Assembly (NCBI GenBank): GCA_904419145.1
Contig: CAJFQQ010000013.1
Span: 1 to 61,164 of the forward strand
DNA from: an uncultured Oscillospiraceae bacterium
Lineage (GTDB): Bacteria > Bacillota > Clostridia > Oscillospirales > Oscillospiraceae
DNA: 61,164 bases
Direction: 5' to 3'
Part shown: positions 16,765 through 26,525 of the stretch, piece by piece
Numbering within the stretch: position 1 is the first letter of the stretch
Layout of the letters: the number at the start of each line of letters is the position of its first letter
Notes under the pieces: generated by a model
Databases searched by the model: none
What the model was told of the DNA's origin: nothing
What the model saw: the letters and a program-made list of their open reading frames with translations, nothing else
Made by a program: the position numbers and the translations under genes

Positions 16765-19700
16765 TCAAAACAGGGTCATCTGACTGGTCTCCGCCATACC
16801 GGCGAAGGCTCCCAGCTCCTTGAGCTGCTCGATGTGGGTCTTGGACAGCTTGTTGCAGCAGGTGGCAAACTCCTCAACGGAGACGAACTGCTGGCCCTTC
16901 CGCTTTTCCACGGTATCCAGCGCGGCCGCCTCCCCCAGCCCATGGACGGCGGTAAAGGGCGGGATGAGCCCGTCTCCGTCCACCACGAATTTGGTCGCCT
17001 CGGAGCGGTAAATATCAATGGTCTTGAAGTGGAAGCCCCGGCGGTAGAACTCATAGCACACCTCCAACGTGGTGGCCATGTCCTGCTCCACAGCGGTGGC
17101 CTCCTTGTTATTCTGGATCTCGATGATCTTCCGCTTCACCGCCTCCAGCCCGGCGCAGCAGTACTTGGCGTCAAATGCCTTGGCCCGGACGGTGAAGAAG
17201 GTGGCGTAGAAGGCCAGGGGCTCGTGGACCTTGAACCAGGCGATGCGGAAAGCCATCATCACGTAGGCCACAGCGTGGGCCTTGGGGAAGAGATAGCCGA
17301 TCTTCGCCAGGGATTCGATATACCAGTCGGGGACGTTGTGCTCCCGCATGGCCTCCTCCCAGCCGGGCTCAAAGCCCCCCTTCTTCACCTTGCCCTTTCG
17401 CACGGCCTCCATAATCTTGAAACTCATCTTGGGCTCCAGGCCCATGGAAATGAGGTAGAGCATGATATCGTCGCGGCAGCCCACCGTCTCCGTAACGCTG
17501 GCGGTACCGCTGAGGATCAGCTCCCGGGCGTTGCCCAGCCACACGTCGGTGCCGTGGGAGAAGCCGGACAGGCGCACCAGGGTGTTAAAGTCCTTGGGCT
17601 GGGTGTCCACCAGCATCTGGCGGGTGAATTTGGTGTTGAACTCCGGGATGGCCACAGCCCCGGTGGGGCCCAGCAGGTCGTCGTTCTCAAAGCCCAAAGC
17701 CTTGCTGGAGGTGAAGAGGCTCATGGTATCCGGGTCGTCCAGGGGGATCTGGCGGGCGTTGACACCGGTGAGGTCCTCCAGCATGCGGACCATGGAGGGG
17801 TCATCGTGTCCCAGCATGTCCAGCTTCAGGAGGTTGTCCTCCATGCAGTGATATTCAAAGTGGGTGGTGATGATGTCGCTGTCTGCGGCGTCTGCGGGGT
17901 GCTGCACAGCGCAGAAGTCCTCCACATCCATGTCGTCGGGCACTACCACCAGCCCCCCGGGATGCTGTCCCGTGGTGCGCTTGACCCCCACGCAGCCCAG
18001 GGCCAGCCGGTTCTCCTCCGCGTGGCCGGGGTTCAGCCCCCGGGCCTGGAGATACTTCATCACATAGCCGTAGGCGGTCTTTTCCGCCACGGTACCGATG
18101 GTGCCCGCCCGGAACACCTGGCTCTCGCCGAACATCTCGATGGCGTGGCGGTGGGCCCGGGCCTGGTACTCCCCTGAGAAGTTCAGGTCGATATCCGGCA
18201 CCTTGCCGCCGCCGAAGCCCAGGAAGGTCTCAAAGGGGATGTCGAAACCATCCTTCACATACTTGGTGCCGCAGACCGGGCAGTTCTTGTCCGGCATGTC
18301 GGCGCCGCAGCCGTAGGACCCGTCGGTAATAAACTCACTGTGCTTGCACTTGGGGCAGCGGTAGTGGGGCGGCAGAGCGTTGACCTCAGTGATGCCGGAC
18401 ATGTAGGCCACCAGAGACGAGCCCACGCTGCCTCGTGACCCCACCAGATATCCGTTCTCCAGGCTCCGCTGCACCAGCTTCTGGGCGGACATGTACACCA
18501 CGTCGTATTTGCCCAGGATGCCGCTCAGCTCCACGTTCAGCCGGTCCACGATGAGCTGAGGCGGGTCGTCGCCGTAGAGCTCGTGGACCTTGTCCCACAC
18601 CAGGCGGTTCAGGTCCTCCTCGGAGTTCTCCAGCCGGGGCGGAAACAACTTCCCGGAGGGCAGCAGCTCCACATTCTCCACGGTGTCCGCGATGAGGCGG
18701 GTGTTGGTCACCACCACCTCAAAGGCCTTCTCCTTGCCAAGATAGGAAAATTCCTCCAACATTTCATCCGTGGTCTTGAAATAGATGGGCAGCGGCGCGT
18801 CGCAGTCGGCAAACTTCTTGGTGTCCAGCAGGATGTGGCGGTAGATCTCGTCCTCCGGGTCCAGGAAGTGGACGTCGCCGGTGGCGCACACGGGCTTCCC
18901 CAGCTCCTCCCCCAGGCGGACGATGGTGCGGTTGAACTCCCGCAGCTCCTCCTCGTCCTTCACCTTCCCCTCCCGGAGCATGAAGGCATTGTTGCAGATG
19001 GGCTGGATCTCCAGGTAGTCATAGAAGGAGGCGATGCGTTTCAGCTCCGACCAGTCCTTGTACTCTGTCACCGCCTGGAACAGCTCCCCCGCCTCGCAGG
19101 CCGAACCGATGATGAGTCCCTCCCGGTGGGCCGCCAGCTCACTCTTGGGGATGATAGGCACCCGCTTGAAATATTTCAGGTTGGAGAGGGAGATCAGCTG
19201 ATAGAGGTTTTTCAGGCCCGTCTTGTTCCGGGCCAGGAGAATGATATGCCGGGGACGGCGGTTGTGAGTCCCCCGGACAGCGCGGAGATCCCCCATGACG
19301 GCGTTGATGGTCTGGAGGCTGTGGACCCCCATCCCCTCCAACTTCTCAAAAAAGTGGGGCAGGAACAGGCCGCAGGTGGCCGCATCGTCGCTGGCCCGGT
19401 GGTGCTGGAAGGCCGGCAGCTTCAGGTGCTCCGCCACAATGTCCAGCTTATATTTCCCCAGCTCCGGCAGCAGATTCTGTGCCAGGATCAGGGTATCCAC
19501 ATAGGTGGGCTGGAAGGGGAACCCCACCTTCCGGCAGCCCTCCCGGATGAAGCCGATGTCAAACTCTGCATTGTGGGCCACCAGAGGGCGGTCCCCCACA
19601 AACTCCAGAAACGCTTTCAGGGCTTCTTTGAGTTGTGGGGCGTCTTTTAACATGTCGTCGGTGATACCGGTGAGGGCAATGATCTCCGGCGTCAGGCGGC

Positions 19701-20760
19701 GGTTGGGGTTGACAAAGGTCTGAAACCGCTCCCCCACCTGGCCGTTCTGGATCACCACAGCGCCGATCTCCGTGATGGCGTCCCGCTTCACGCTCAGGCC
19801 GGTGGTCTCAATGTCAAAAGCCACATATTCATCTGTAAAGGAGAAATCCTTGTCACCATGGACGACGATCCGGTCATCCAGATTGTTGACAAAATATCCC
19901 TCCATGCCGTAGATGAGCTTGATGTTCTTGGCGGAGTGCTGGGCATCCGGAAAGCCCTGGACCACGCCGTGGTCCGTGATAGCCACCGCCGGATGGCCCC
20001 AGGCCTCCGCCCGTTTGACGATATTGGCGTCCGGTCCGTTTTTCGGTCCCAGGGGGGAGGTGGCGTCCATGTTGGAGAAGGAGGTGTGGAGATGGAGCTC
20101 TACCCGCTTCACCTCCGCCGTATCCTGGCGCATGGTGCTGGGGTAGGTATTGATATTCCTGGGATCCAGCAGGACGTCGCTGCCGTCCCGGTTGAGCTTG
20201 ATAAATCCCTGAACCTTCAGCCACATACCGGGCTTGATGTCCGTCTTGATGGCGTCCTTCTCCGCCTTCTGGAGATATTTCGTCACCCGGCAGGAGCTCT
20301 GGTAGTCGGTCATATCAAAGGTCAGGCAGAACACGCCGGGCCGGCGGGTCTCGTAGAGGTCGGAGAAAAACACCTTCCCCGCCACGGTCACCTGCCCCAT
20401 CTTCGGATTCAGGCCCACCATGGGGATGGGCGTCGCCCGGATGGGAGCGCCCATGATGACCTCCCCCTGCTCCTTTTCCTTTCCGGAGGGCGCGGAGGAC
20501 TTCACCGTCTCCAGGACCGGTGCCTCCACCGTGAGATCAATTTTCACGGCGTTCAGGCCATAGGCCCCGGAGATGGACTGCTTCAGCTCCTCAATGGCAT
20601 GGCCCCCCAGGTCACAGGTGCTGGTGAGGGCCAGGGACATGGACCGCTGCTGGCGGTTCAGCTCCGCCGATGTAAAGTAGGCGTCTGCCAAAGCCAGGCT
20701 CAGCCCCCGGGACAGATGTACCGTTTTGAACAAATCAAAAAATGGAATCTTGCTCGCCAT
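16765..20760 (-). CDS. polC: DNA polymerase III alpha subunit, PolC type
   Basis: 1331 residues. In order: N-terminal and OB domain to about 215, PHP domain (RVELHLHTSFSNMDA), an inserted DnaQ-like 3'-5' exonuclease (EYVAFDIETTGLS), then palm-fingers with zinc motif CPKCKHSEF ... CPVCGTKY and FLGFGGGKVPDIDLNFSGE. The C-terminus ends QMTLF, a beta-clamp binding motif. It is the leading replicase of low-GC Gram-positives. It is about 100 residues shorter than the Bacillus enzyme, the difference lying in the N-terminal domain. RBS GAGAGG; last gene of the isoprenoid/lipid operon. Confidence 0.97.
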   Translation of the reverse strand: MASKIPFFDLFKTVHLSRGLSLALADAYFTSAELNRQQRSMSLALTSTCDLGGHAIEELKQSISGAYGLNAVKIDLTVEAPVLETVKSSAPSGKEKEQGEVIMGAPIRATPIPMVGLNPKMGQVTVAGKVFFSDLYETRRPGVFCLTFDMTDYQSSCRVTKYLQKAEKDAIKTDIKPGMWLKVQGFIKLNRDGSDVLLDPRNINTYPSTMRQDTAEVKRVELHLHTSFSNMDATSPLGPKNGPDANIVKRAEAWGHPAVAITDHGVVQGFPDAQHSAKNIKLIYGMEGYFVNNLDDRIVVHGDKDFSFTDEYVAFDIETTGLSVKRDAITEIGAVVIQNGQVGERFQTFVNPNRRLTPEIIALTGITDDMLKDAPQLKEALKAFLEFVGDRPLVAHNAEFDIGFIREGCRKVGFPFQPTYVDTLILAQNLLPELGKYKLDIVAEHLKLPAFQHHRASDDAATCGLFLPHFFEKLEGMGVHSLQTINAVMGDLRAVRGTHNRRPRHIILLARNKTGLKNLYQLISLSNLKYFKRVPIIPKSELAAHREGLIIGSACEAGELFQAVTEYKDWSELKRIASFYDYLEIQPICNNAFMLREGKVKDEEELREFNRTIVRLGEELGKPVCATGDVHFLDPEDEIYRHILLDTKKFADCDAPLPIYFKTTDEMLEEFSYLGKEKAFEVVVTNTRLIADTVENVELLPSGKLFPPRLENSEEDLNRLVWDKVHELYGDDPPQLIVDRLNVELSGILGKYDVVYMSAQKLVQRSLENGYLVGSRGSVGSSLVAYMSGITEVNALPPHYRCPKCKHSEFITDGSYGCGADMPDKNCPVCGTKYVKDGFDIPFETFLGFGGGKVPDIDLNFSGEYQARAHRHAIEMFGESQVFRAGTIGTVAEKTAYGYVMKYLQARGLNPGHAEENRLALGCVGVKRTTGQHPGGLVVVPDDMDVEDFCAVQHPADAADSDIITTHFEYHCMEDNLLKLDMLGHDDPSMVRMLEDLTGVNARQIPLDDPDTMSLFTSSKALGFENDDLLGPTGAVAIPEFNTKFTRQMLVDTQPKDFNTLVRLSGFSHGTDVWLGNARELILSGTASVTETVGCRDDIMLYLISMGLEPKMSFKIMEAVRKGKVKKGGFEPGWEEAMREHNVPDWYIESLAKIGYLFPKAHAVAYVMMAFRIAWFKVHEPLAFYATFFTVRAKAFDAKYCCAGLEAVKRKIIEIQNNKEATAVEQDMATTLEVCYEFYRRGFHFKTIDIYRSEATKFVVDGDGLIPPFTAVHGLGEAAALDTVEKRKGQQFVSVEEFATCCNKLSKTHIEQLKELGAFAGMAETSQMTLF

Positions 20761-20819
20761 GATTTCCTCTCTCTGCCTTACCAGGGCTCCAGCCCCGCAA
20801 CGCTGTCTGGTATTTTCCT

Positions 20820-21857
20820 TTACAGCCGCTCAATCTCCAGCATCAATTCCTCCACCAGCCGTTCCTGGGGGACCTTCCGCAGCACCTTGCCGTGGGCGAA
20901 TACCAGGCCCTCCCCGTTGCCGCCGGCAATGCCCACATCGGCGCTGGAGGCCTCCCCGGGACCGTTCACCGCGCAGCCCATTACCGCCACGGTGATGGGC
21001 TTGGTGCAGCCGGCCAGACGGCGCTCCACCTCCTGGGCGATGGGGATGAGGTCAATATTGGTGCGGCCACAGGTGGGACAGGCGATGAGGTTGGGTCCCT
21101 CCTGCCGCAGCCCCGCCGCCTGGAGGATCTGCTTGGCCGCGGTGATCTCCTCCACCGGGTCGGCGGTCAGGGTAACGCGGATGGTGTCCCCGATCCCCAT
21201 GCACAGCAGCCCGCCGATCCCCATAGCGCTTTTCAATCGCCCCATGGCGGGGGTACCCGCCTCGGTGACCCCCAGGTGCAGGGGGTAGTCGCACCGCTCC
21301 GAGAGCAGCCGGTAGGCAGCGATATTTACCGGCACGCTGCTACACTTGACGGAGATGCAGATATCGTGGAAGTCAAATTCCTCCAGCAGCGCCACATGGC
21401 CCATGGCGCTCTCCACCAGGGCCTCCGCGGTGACGCCGCCGTACTTGTTCCGCAGCTCCTTCTCCAGGGAGCCGCCGTTGACGCCGATGCGGATGGGAAT
21501 ATGCCCCGCCCGGCAGACCTCCACCACCGCCTTCACCCGCTCCTTCGAGCCGATGTTTCCAGGGTTGATGCGGATCTTGTCCACCCCCTGGCCGGCACAC
21601 TCCAGGGCCAGCCGGTAGTCGAAATGGATATCCGCCACCAGGGGGATATGGATGCGGCTTTTGATGGCGCCGACGGCCTTCGCCGCCGCCATATCCGGCA
21701 CAGCCACCCGGACGATCTCACAGCCGGCGGCCTCCAGGGCGTGGATCTGATCCACCGTAGCGGCCACATCGTCGGTCTTGGTGTTGCACATGGACTGGAT
21801 GGACACCGGTGCACCGCCCCCAACTGGGACGTTCCCCACCATGATCTGTCTTGTCAT
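20820..21857 (-). CDS. ispG: 4-hydroxy-3-methylbut-2-enyl diphosphate synthase
   Basis: 345 residues. It catalyses the penultimate step of the MEP isoprenoid pathway. The start TRQIMVGNVPVGGGAPVSIQS, and the [4Fe-4S] ligands in the C-terminal part (LIACPTCGRTNIDL; MGCAVNGPGE), are characteristic. It lies between a GNAT gene and polC, downstream of dxr and rseP in the usual Clostridia dxr-rseP-ispG-polC order. Confidence 0.96.
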   Translation of the reverse strand: MTRQIMVGNVPVGGGAPVSIQSMCNTKTDDVAATVDQIHALEAAGCEIVRVAVPDMAAAKAVGAIKSRIHIPLVADIHFDYRLALECAGQGVDKIRINPGNIGSKERVKAVVEVCRAGHIPIRIGVNGGSLEKELRNKYGGVTAEALVESAMGHVALLEEFDFHDICISVKCSSVPVNIAAYRLLSERCDYPLHLGVTEAGTPAMGRLKSAMGIGGLLCMGIGDTIRVTLTADPVEEITAAKQILQAAGLRQEGPNLIACPTCGRTNIDLIPIAQEVERRLAGCTKPITVAVMGCAVNGPGEASSADVGIAGGNGEGLVFAHGKVLRKVPQERLVEELMLEIERL

Positions 21858-21870
21858 CGGAACACTTCCT

Positions 21871-22389
21871 TTAAGGTCTCATTTCCTCTTTCAGCAAGCT
21901 ATAAATATAGGAGTCAAACATCTGTCCCCGCTTGTAGACGCTTTGGCGCAGTGTGCCCTCCAGGGTGAACCCGGCCTTCTCCAGCACCCGGCGGGATCCG
22001 ATATTATATGCCATGGGTTCTGCGTGGATCCGGACAATGTCCAGCTTCTCAAAGGCCTCCCTGCAGATCTCCCGGGCCGCCCAGGTCATAATGCCCTTCC
22101 CCCAGAAGGGCTCCCCCAGGAAATAGCCCAGTTCGCCGCTGCGGCGGTAGATATCCTCTCCCACCGTCACAGTAACGCTGCCTACACATACCCCATCCAC
22201 CGTGATGGCCCGGGCGAGAAAGGCCCGACCGTCCTCATCTGCGCACAGGCGAATATAGTCCCGGGCATCCTTCTCGGTATAGGGATGGGGAAATCGATCC
22301 CGCAGGTTGGCAAACACATTGGGGTTGTTGGCATACTCTGCCAGGGCAGGGGCAAACCGCTCCTCCCAGGGCACCAGAGCAATCTCCAT
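21871..22389 (-). CDS. GNAT acetyltransferase, RimJ/RimL-like
   Basis: 172 residues from the ATG at 22389, which has an AAGGAGG RBS. The motifs GELGYFLGEPFWGKGIMTWA and NIGSRRVLEKAGFTLEGTLR are those of the RimJ/RimL/YdaF group that acetylates protein N-termini or small molecules. It is inserted between rseP and ispG, which are usually adjacent, next to a hairpin cluster that may mark the insertion. Its substrate is unknown. Confidence 0.88.
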   Translation of the reverse strand: MEIALVPWEERFAPALAEYANNPNVFANLRDRFPHPYTEKDARDYIRLCADEDGRAFLARAITVDGVCVGSVTVTVGEDIYRRSGELGYFLGEPFWGKGIMTWAAREICREAFEKLDIVRIHAEPMAYNIGSRRVLEKAGFTLEGTLRQSVYKRGQMFDSYIYSLLKEEMRP

Positions 22390-22445
22390 GGCGTAACGGC
22401 CTCCTTCGTGGTTTTTTCTATGCAAAAGATAACAAAATGGGCCAT

Positions 22446-22573
22446 GTGCCGCTTTCAGCGGCACGGCCGTGAGATTCAAGCGCGTGGGCCGGGGACGGCC
22501 CACATGCGCAAAACTTCATGCGCCGTTTACTTTTTGCCCATCATCGCGGTCTGCTGATCGCGCATGAAGTTTT
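22446..22573. repeat. three-hairpin cluster abutting the rseP stop codon
   Basis: Three perfect stems in 128 bp: GTGCCGCT/AGCGGCAC (22446-22464); GTGGGCC/GGCCCAC (22484-22503); and AAAACTTCATGCGC/GCGCATGAAGTTTT (22510-22523 and 22560-22573) with a 36-nt loop. The last arm overlaps the rseP stop. Within it a minus-strand ATG starts a 12-codon frame (22527-22565, MRDQQTAMMGKK), with no RBS. There is no terminator-type T-run, so an operon-internal stabiliser or a mobile remnant is likelier than a terminator. Confidence 0.6.
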
Positions 22574-23648
22574 ATTGGAACAATCGGAACACGTCCTGGA
22601 ACGTCACAGCGATCATCAGCAGCATCAGCAGTGCGAATCCGGCGGCGTGAATGTAGTTTTCGTACTTTGGCGGGATCTGCCGCTTCACCACCAGCATGCA
22701 CAGGGCGTTGACCGCTAAGAAGAAGATCTTGCCCCCGTCCAGGGCGGGGATGGGCAGCAGGTTCATCACCGCCAGGTTCACGGCGATCAGGGCACCGAAG
22801 TAGGCGATGTTCTCCAGCGCCTCCAGGAAGGAGGCGCTCTGCTCCCCCACCTGGGTAATGGTGGAGACGATGCCCACCGGCCCGCTGAGGTCCTGCATCC
22901 CGGCCCGGCCGGTGATGAGGTCCCCAAGGCTCATCCAGATCAGCCGGACAAAGTCGATGGAATTGTACCAGCTGACCCGGAGCTTTGCCCCCAGGGTCGC
23001 CTCCTCCACCCCGTTGAGATAGAACCCATAGCCGGTAAAGGTGGTGCCGTCGGCCTGGGTATACTCCCGGGTGGTCATGGGGAAGTCATTCAGGGTGACT
23101 TTCTCCCCGTCCCGGATCACCACCAGGTCAAAGGTCTGCCCGTTGCCCCGGGCGAGATAGGTGGAGATATCGCTGAACAGGTAGATCCGGTGGCCGTCGA
23201 TGCTGTAGAAGGCGTCCCCCACCTGGAGCCCCTCCTCCCCCTGGTAGGGGCAGCCGTCGAAAAAGCCGGTGATCTCCGTGGTGCGGAAGGCCTCTGCCGA
23301 GGCGTACAGGCACAGGATGATGAGGAACCCCACCAGGAAATTCATCAATGCTCCGGCGGCGAAAATAATTACCTTTTTCCAAAAGCCCTGGTTGTTGAGG
23401 CTGTGGGGATCGTCGGAATCCTCCCCTTCCTCCTCCCCCTCCAGGGCGCAGTAGCCGCCGATGGGCAGGAGCCGGATAGCGTATTTGGTGCCCTTCTTCT
23501 CCCTCTGGTAGAGGGCGGGGCCCATACCGATGGCAAACTCATGGACGGTGACACCGCACAGCCGGGCGGCAATAAAGTGTCCCCACTCGTGGACGGCGAT
23601 CAGAATACCGAAAATCAGAATGGCTGCTAAAATATAGATGATGGTCAT
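22572..23648 (-). CDS. rseP: site-2 protease RseP (M50 family)
   Basis: 358 residues. The zinc site is HEWGH at 20-24 in the first helix, the PDZ domain occupies the middle (QGEEGLQVGDAFYSIDG), and the last helices contain LLPIPALDGG, the third-ligand motif. It cleaves membrane-embedded anti-sigma factors or signal-peptide remnants. It sits in the dxr-rseP-ispG cluster as in most Clostridia; a hairpin starts at its stop codon. Confidence 0.95.
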   Translation of the reverse strand: MTIIYILAAILIFGILIAVHEWGHFIAARLCGVTVHEFAIGMGPALYQREKKGTKYAIRLLPIGGYCALEGEEEGEDSDDPHSLNNQGFWKKVIIFAAGALMNFLVGFLIILCLYASAEAFRTTEITGFFDGCPYQGEEGLQVGDAFYSIDGHRIYLFSDISTYLARGNGQTFDLVVIRDGEKVTLNDFPMTTREYTQADGTTFTGYGFYLNGVEEATLGAKLRVSWYNSIDFVRLIWMSLGDLITGRAGMQDLSGPVGIVSTITQVGEQSASFLEALENIAYFGALIAVNLAVMNLLPIPALDGGKIFFLAVNALCMLVVKRQIPPKYENYIHAAGFALLMLLMIAVTFQDVFRLFQ

Positions 23649-23684
23649 GGATTGATCTCCTTATCTGGACTCCTCCCGGACGCC

Positions 23685-24827
23685 TCACAGGCGCTTCACA
23701 ACACAGCGGGCCTCCCGGTCTGCTTCCAGTATATCCGCAAGATCAGGATTCCATTTCACCTCAACCGAATTTAATGCCCCCTCCACCTGGCGGGGAATGT
23801 CGTTAAAGCCGATCTCGCCGGCCAAAAACCGCTCTACTGCCGCCTCATTGGCACCGTTGAGAATGGCGCAGGCCGTGCCGCCGGTGCGCACCGCCTCCAT
23901 GGCAAGCCCCAGGCAGGGAAATGCCTCGGTATCCGGCGGGGCAAAGGTCAGCGACGGGCAGGACAGCAGATCCAATGGCTTTTCCGGCGACGGCGCGCGG
24001 CCGGGATAGGTCAGGGCATAGCGGATGGGCATGCGCATATCCGGCGCGCCCATCTGGGCCAGCAGCGCCCCATCCCGAAACTCCACCAGGGAGTGGATGA
24101 TGGACTGGCGGTGGATCACCACGGAGACCTGTTCCAGCGGGAGGCTAAACAGGTGCATGGCCTCGATCACCTCCAGCCCTTTGTTCATCAAGGTGGCGGA
24201 GTCTACCGTGATTTTGGCCCCCATGGTCCAGTTGGGGTGGCGCAGTGCCTCCTCCCGCGTCACATGCTCCAGCTGGGCAAAGGTCTTGCCGAAAAAGGGA
24301 CCACCGGAACAGGTGAGCCAAAGCCGCTTTACCTCATCCTTATCCTTGCAGCCCTGAAGGCACTGGAAAATGGCGGAGTGCTCGCTGTCCATGGGGACGA
24401 TCTCCGCCCTGCCCCGGCGGGCCCGTTCCATCACAAGATCCCCCGCGCACACCAGGGTCTCCTTGTTGGCCAGGGCCACCCGCTTGCCCTTTCCGGCAGC
24501 GGCCAGGGTGGGGCGCAGCCCCACCATCCCCACCACAGCGATGACCACAGTATCCGCCTCGTCCATGGAGGCGGCCTCCAAAAGCCCCTCCATGCCGTAG
24601 GCCACCCGGATGGGCAGGCCGCTGAGGCGCTGGGCCAGCTCCATGGCGGCGTCCATCTCATAGAGGACCACCAGCTCCGGGAGGAACTCCCGCGCCTGCT
24701 GCTCCAGAAGATCCACGCTGTTCTTTGCCGCCAGGGCGGCCACCGGCAGCCCCAGCTGCCGGGCTACCTCCAAGGTCTGCCGTCCAATGGAGCCGGTAGA
24801 ACCCAGGAGAGATATCGTTCGTTTCAT
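23685..24827 (-). CDS. dxr: 1-deoxy-D-xylulose-5-phosphate reductoisomerase
   Basis: 380 residues from the ATG at 24827 (MKRTISLLGSTGSIGRQT) with [11 protein letters not shown]. The NADPH motif GSTGSIG at 8-14, LANKETLV, SEHSAIFQ and the flexible active-site loop SGGPFFGK are all present. It makes 2-C-methyl-D-erythritol 4-phosphate, the first committed MEP step. Co-transcribed with cdsA upstream and rseP downstream. Confidence 0.96.
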   Translation of the reverse strand: MKRTISLLGSTGSIGRQTLEVARQLGLPVAALAAKNSVDLLEQQAREFLPELVVLYEMDAAMELAQRLSGLPIRVAYGMEGLLEAASMDEADTVVIAVVGMVGLRPTLAAAGKGKRVALANKETLVCAGDLVMERARRGRAEIVPMDSEHSAIFQCLQGCKDKDEVKRLWLTCSGGPFFGKTFAQLEHVTREEALRHPNWTMGAKITVDSATLMNKGLEVIEAMHLFSLPLEQVSVVIHRQSIIHSLVEFRDGALLAQMGAPDMRMPIRYALTYPGRAPSPEKPLDLLSCPSLTFAPPDTEAFPCLGLAMEAVRTGGTACAILNGANEAAVERFLAGEIGFNDIPRQVEGALNSVEVKWNPDLADILEADREARCVVKRL

Positions 24828-24860
24828 TGGGTACTTTCCTCGCAATAATTGATATGGCGT

Positions 24861-25652
24861 TTATCCCACCAGATAGGGCATCACCAGCGCCATCACCGGC
24901 GCCACAAACAGGACGCTGTCAAAGCGGTCCAGCACGCCGCCATGGGCCAGGAAGATGTGCCCATAGTCCTTGATGCCGAACTCCCGCTTGATATAGGAGA
25001 AGCTCAGATCGCCGATCTGGGCGATCACGCTGCAGACCAGCCCCAGCAGGACAATGGCAGCATAGTCCAGATTTTGGCCGAACCAGGTATTCATCACATA
25101 GGCAAACAGCACGCCGCACACCGCATTGCCCACCAGTCCGCCGATCGAGCCCTCCACCGTCTTATTGGGGCTGACCTTTGGCGCCAGCTTGTGCTTTCCA
25201 AAGGCGTGACCGGCAAAAAAGGCACAGGTATCGCTGGCAAAGCTGAAAATAAAGGGCAGCAGCAGATAGCCCCTGTGCCCCGCCGCATGGATCCGCAGGA
25301 ACGCAGTAAAGGCATAGGGGATAGCGATGGCGGCGAAAAGCGCCCCCAGCACCAACTGGACAGGGATCTCCCCCGCCTTGAGGATGGCACACAGGAAGAA
25401 GGCGATCACATAGCCCACCACCAGGGCCTCCACATCCTCCTCCGCAACGCTGACCGCCAGCACATAGACCGCAGCCGCCGCGGCAGCGGCACGCCGCCAG
25501 GCACCGCCGGCGCCCATGCATTTCATCAGCTCATATCCGGCAACGGCGGACAGCAGCGCGAGTCCCACCTCCATGACCTCCGCAGGCGCCCAGAGCACCA
25601 CATACAGAAGGATGGGGACCCCCACCACCGCCACCAGAATTCTCGATTTCAT
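24861..25652 (-). CDS. cdsA: phosphatidate cytidylyltransferase
   Basis: 263 residues from the ATG at 25652, which has an AGGAGGT RBS. About eight membrane helices and the CDP-diglyceride synthase signature at the C-terminus (IKREFGIKDYGHIFLAHGG, then VLDRFDS). It makes CDP-diacylglycerol at the membrane. It follows uppS with 13 bp between; a longer in-frame reading overlaps uppS and lacks a signal. Confidence 0.95.
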   Translation of the reverse strand: MKSRILVAVVGVPILLYVVLWAPAEVMEVGLALLSAVAGYELMKCMGAGGAWRRAAAAAAAVYVLAVSVAEEDVEALVVGYVIAFFLCAILKAGEIPVQLVLGALFAAIAIPYAFTAFLRIHAAGHRGYLLLPFIFSFASDTCAFFAGHAFGKHKLAPKVSPNKTVEGSIGGLVGNAVCGVLFAYVMNTWFGQNLDYAAIVLLGLVCSVIAQIGDLSFSYIKREFGIKDYGHIFLAHGGVLDRFDSVLFVAPVMALVMPYLVG

Positions 25653-25665
25653 CGCAGCAAACCTC

Positions 25666-26421
25666 CTACACGCCGCCAAACCGGCGGCTGCGGTGTTGAT
25701 AGTCGGCAATGGCCCGGAGCAGCTCCTCCTTGGAGAAGTCCGGCCACAGCACATCGGTAAAATAAAATTCGCTGTAAGCACACTGCCACAGGAGGAAATT
25801 GCTGAGTCTCTGTTCTCCACCAGGCCGAATCAATAGATCCGGGCTTGGAATGTGGCCGGAGTAGAGATAGCGTTCCAAGCCATCCTCTGTCAAGTCCTCC
25901 GGCCTGACAGCGCCTGCCAGGCAGTCCCTGGCAAAGTTTTGTGCCGCATGAACGAGCTCGGCGCGGCCGCCGTAGTTGATGCAGATGCTGCACAGGCATC
26001 CGTCCAGCCGCGCGGAGATGGCATTGCACTGATCCGTCAGCTCCCGCAGCTCCTCTGTCAGCACAGAGAGATCACCCATGAAATGCAGGCGCACATTGTC
26101 CCGCTCCATGGTGTCAATGGCCTCCAGCAGATACTTTTTCAGCAGCTCCATAATGGTGTCCACCTCATCCTGGGGCCGCTTCCAGTTCTCTGTAGAGAAG
26201 GCATAGACCGTCAAATACTGGATGCCGATATCCCGGCAATAGGTAGCGATGGTGCGGAAATTTTCCGACCCGGCCCGGTGTCCGGCGGTACGGGGCAGCC
26301 CCCGCCGCTTGGCCCACCGGCCATTTCCATCCAGGATGATGGCAATGTGACGGGGCAAATGGTCGAAATCCACCTGCCCCGCAACGTCTCCCTGTTTCTT
26401 TCGCAAAAATGAAAAAGCCAT
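25666..26421 (-). CDS. uppS: isoprenyl transferase (undecaprenyl diphosphate synthase)
   Basis: 251 residues from the ATG at 26421 (RBS GGGAGG). The catalytic motif IILDGNGRWAKRRG (D31), the FSTENWKRP motif and the C-terminal LLIRPGGEQRLSNFLLWQ are diagnostic of cis-prenyltransferases. It builds the C55 lipid carrier for cell-wall synthesis. Confidence 0.96.
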   Translation of the reverse strand: MAFSFLRKKQGDVAGQVDFDHLPRHIAIILDGNGRWAKRRGLPRTAGHRAGSENFRTIATYCRDIGIQYLTVYAFSTENWKRPQDEVDTIMELLKKYLLEAIDTMERDNVRLHFMGDLSVLTEELRELTDQCNAISARLDGCLCSICINYGGRAELVHAAQNFARDCLAGAVRPEDLTEDGLERYLYSGHIPSPDLLIRPGGEQRLSNFLLWQCAYSEFYFTDVLWPDFSKEELLRAIADYQHRSRRFGGV

Positions 26422-26525
26422 AGCGCCTCCCACGCTGATCTCTGCCCTGCGCTGCCCGCCGCATCTGTATGATACGGCGGGCACACCATGGCAGGAACAT
26501 ACTCCCTATCAGAAATCGGGAACCA

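Noticed and set aside
22527-22565. Functional 12-codon gene in the rseP-trailing hairpin
   Set aside because: No RBS precedes the ATG, which lies in a strong stem; kept only as a note in the hairpin entry.
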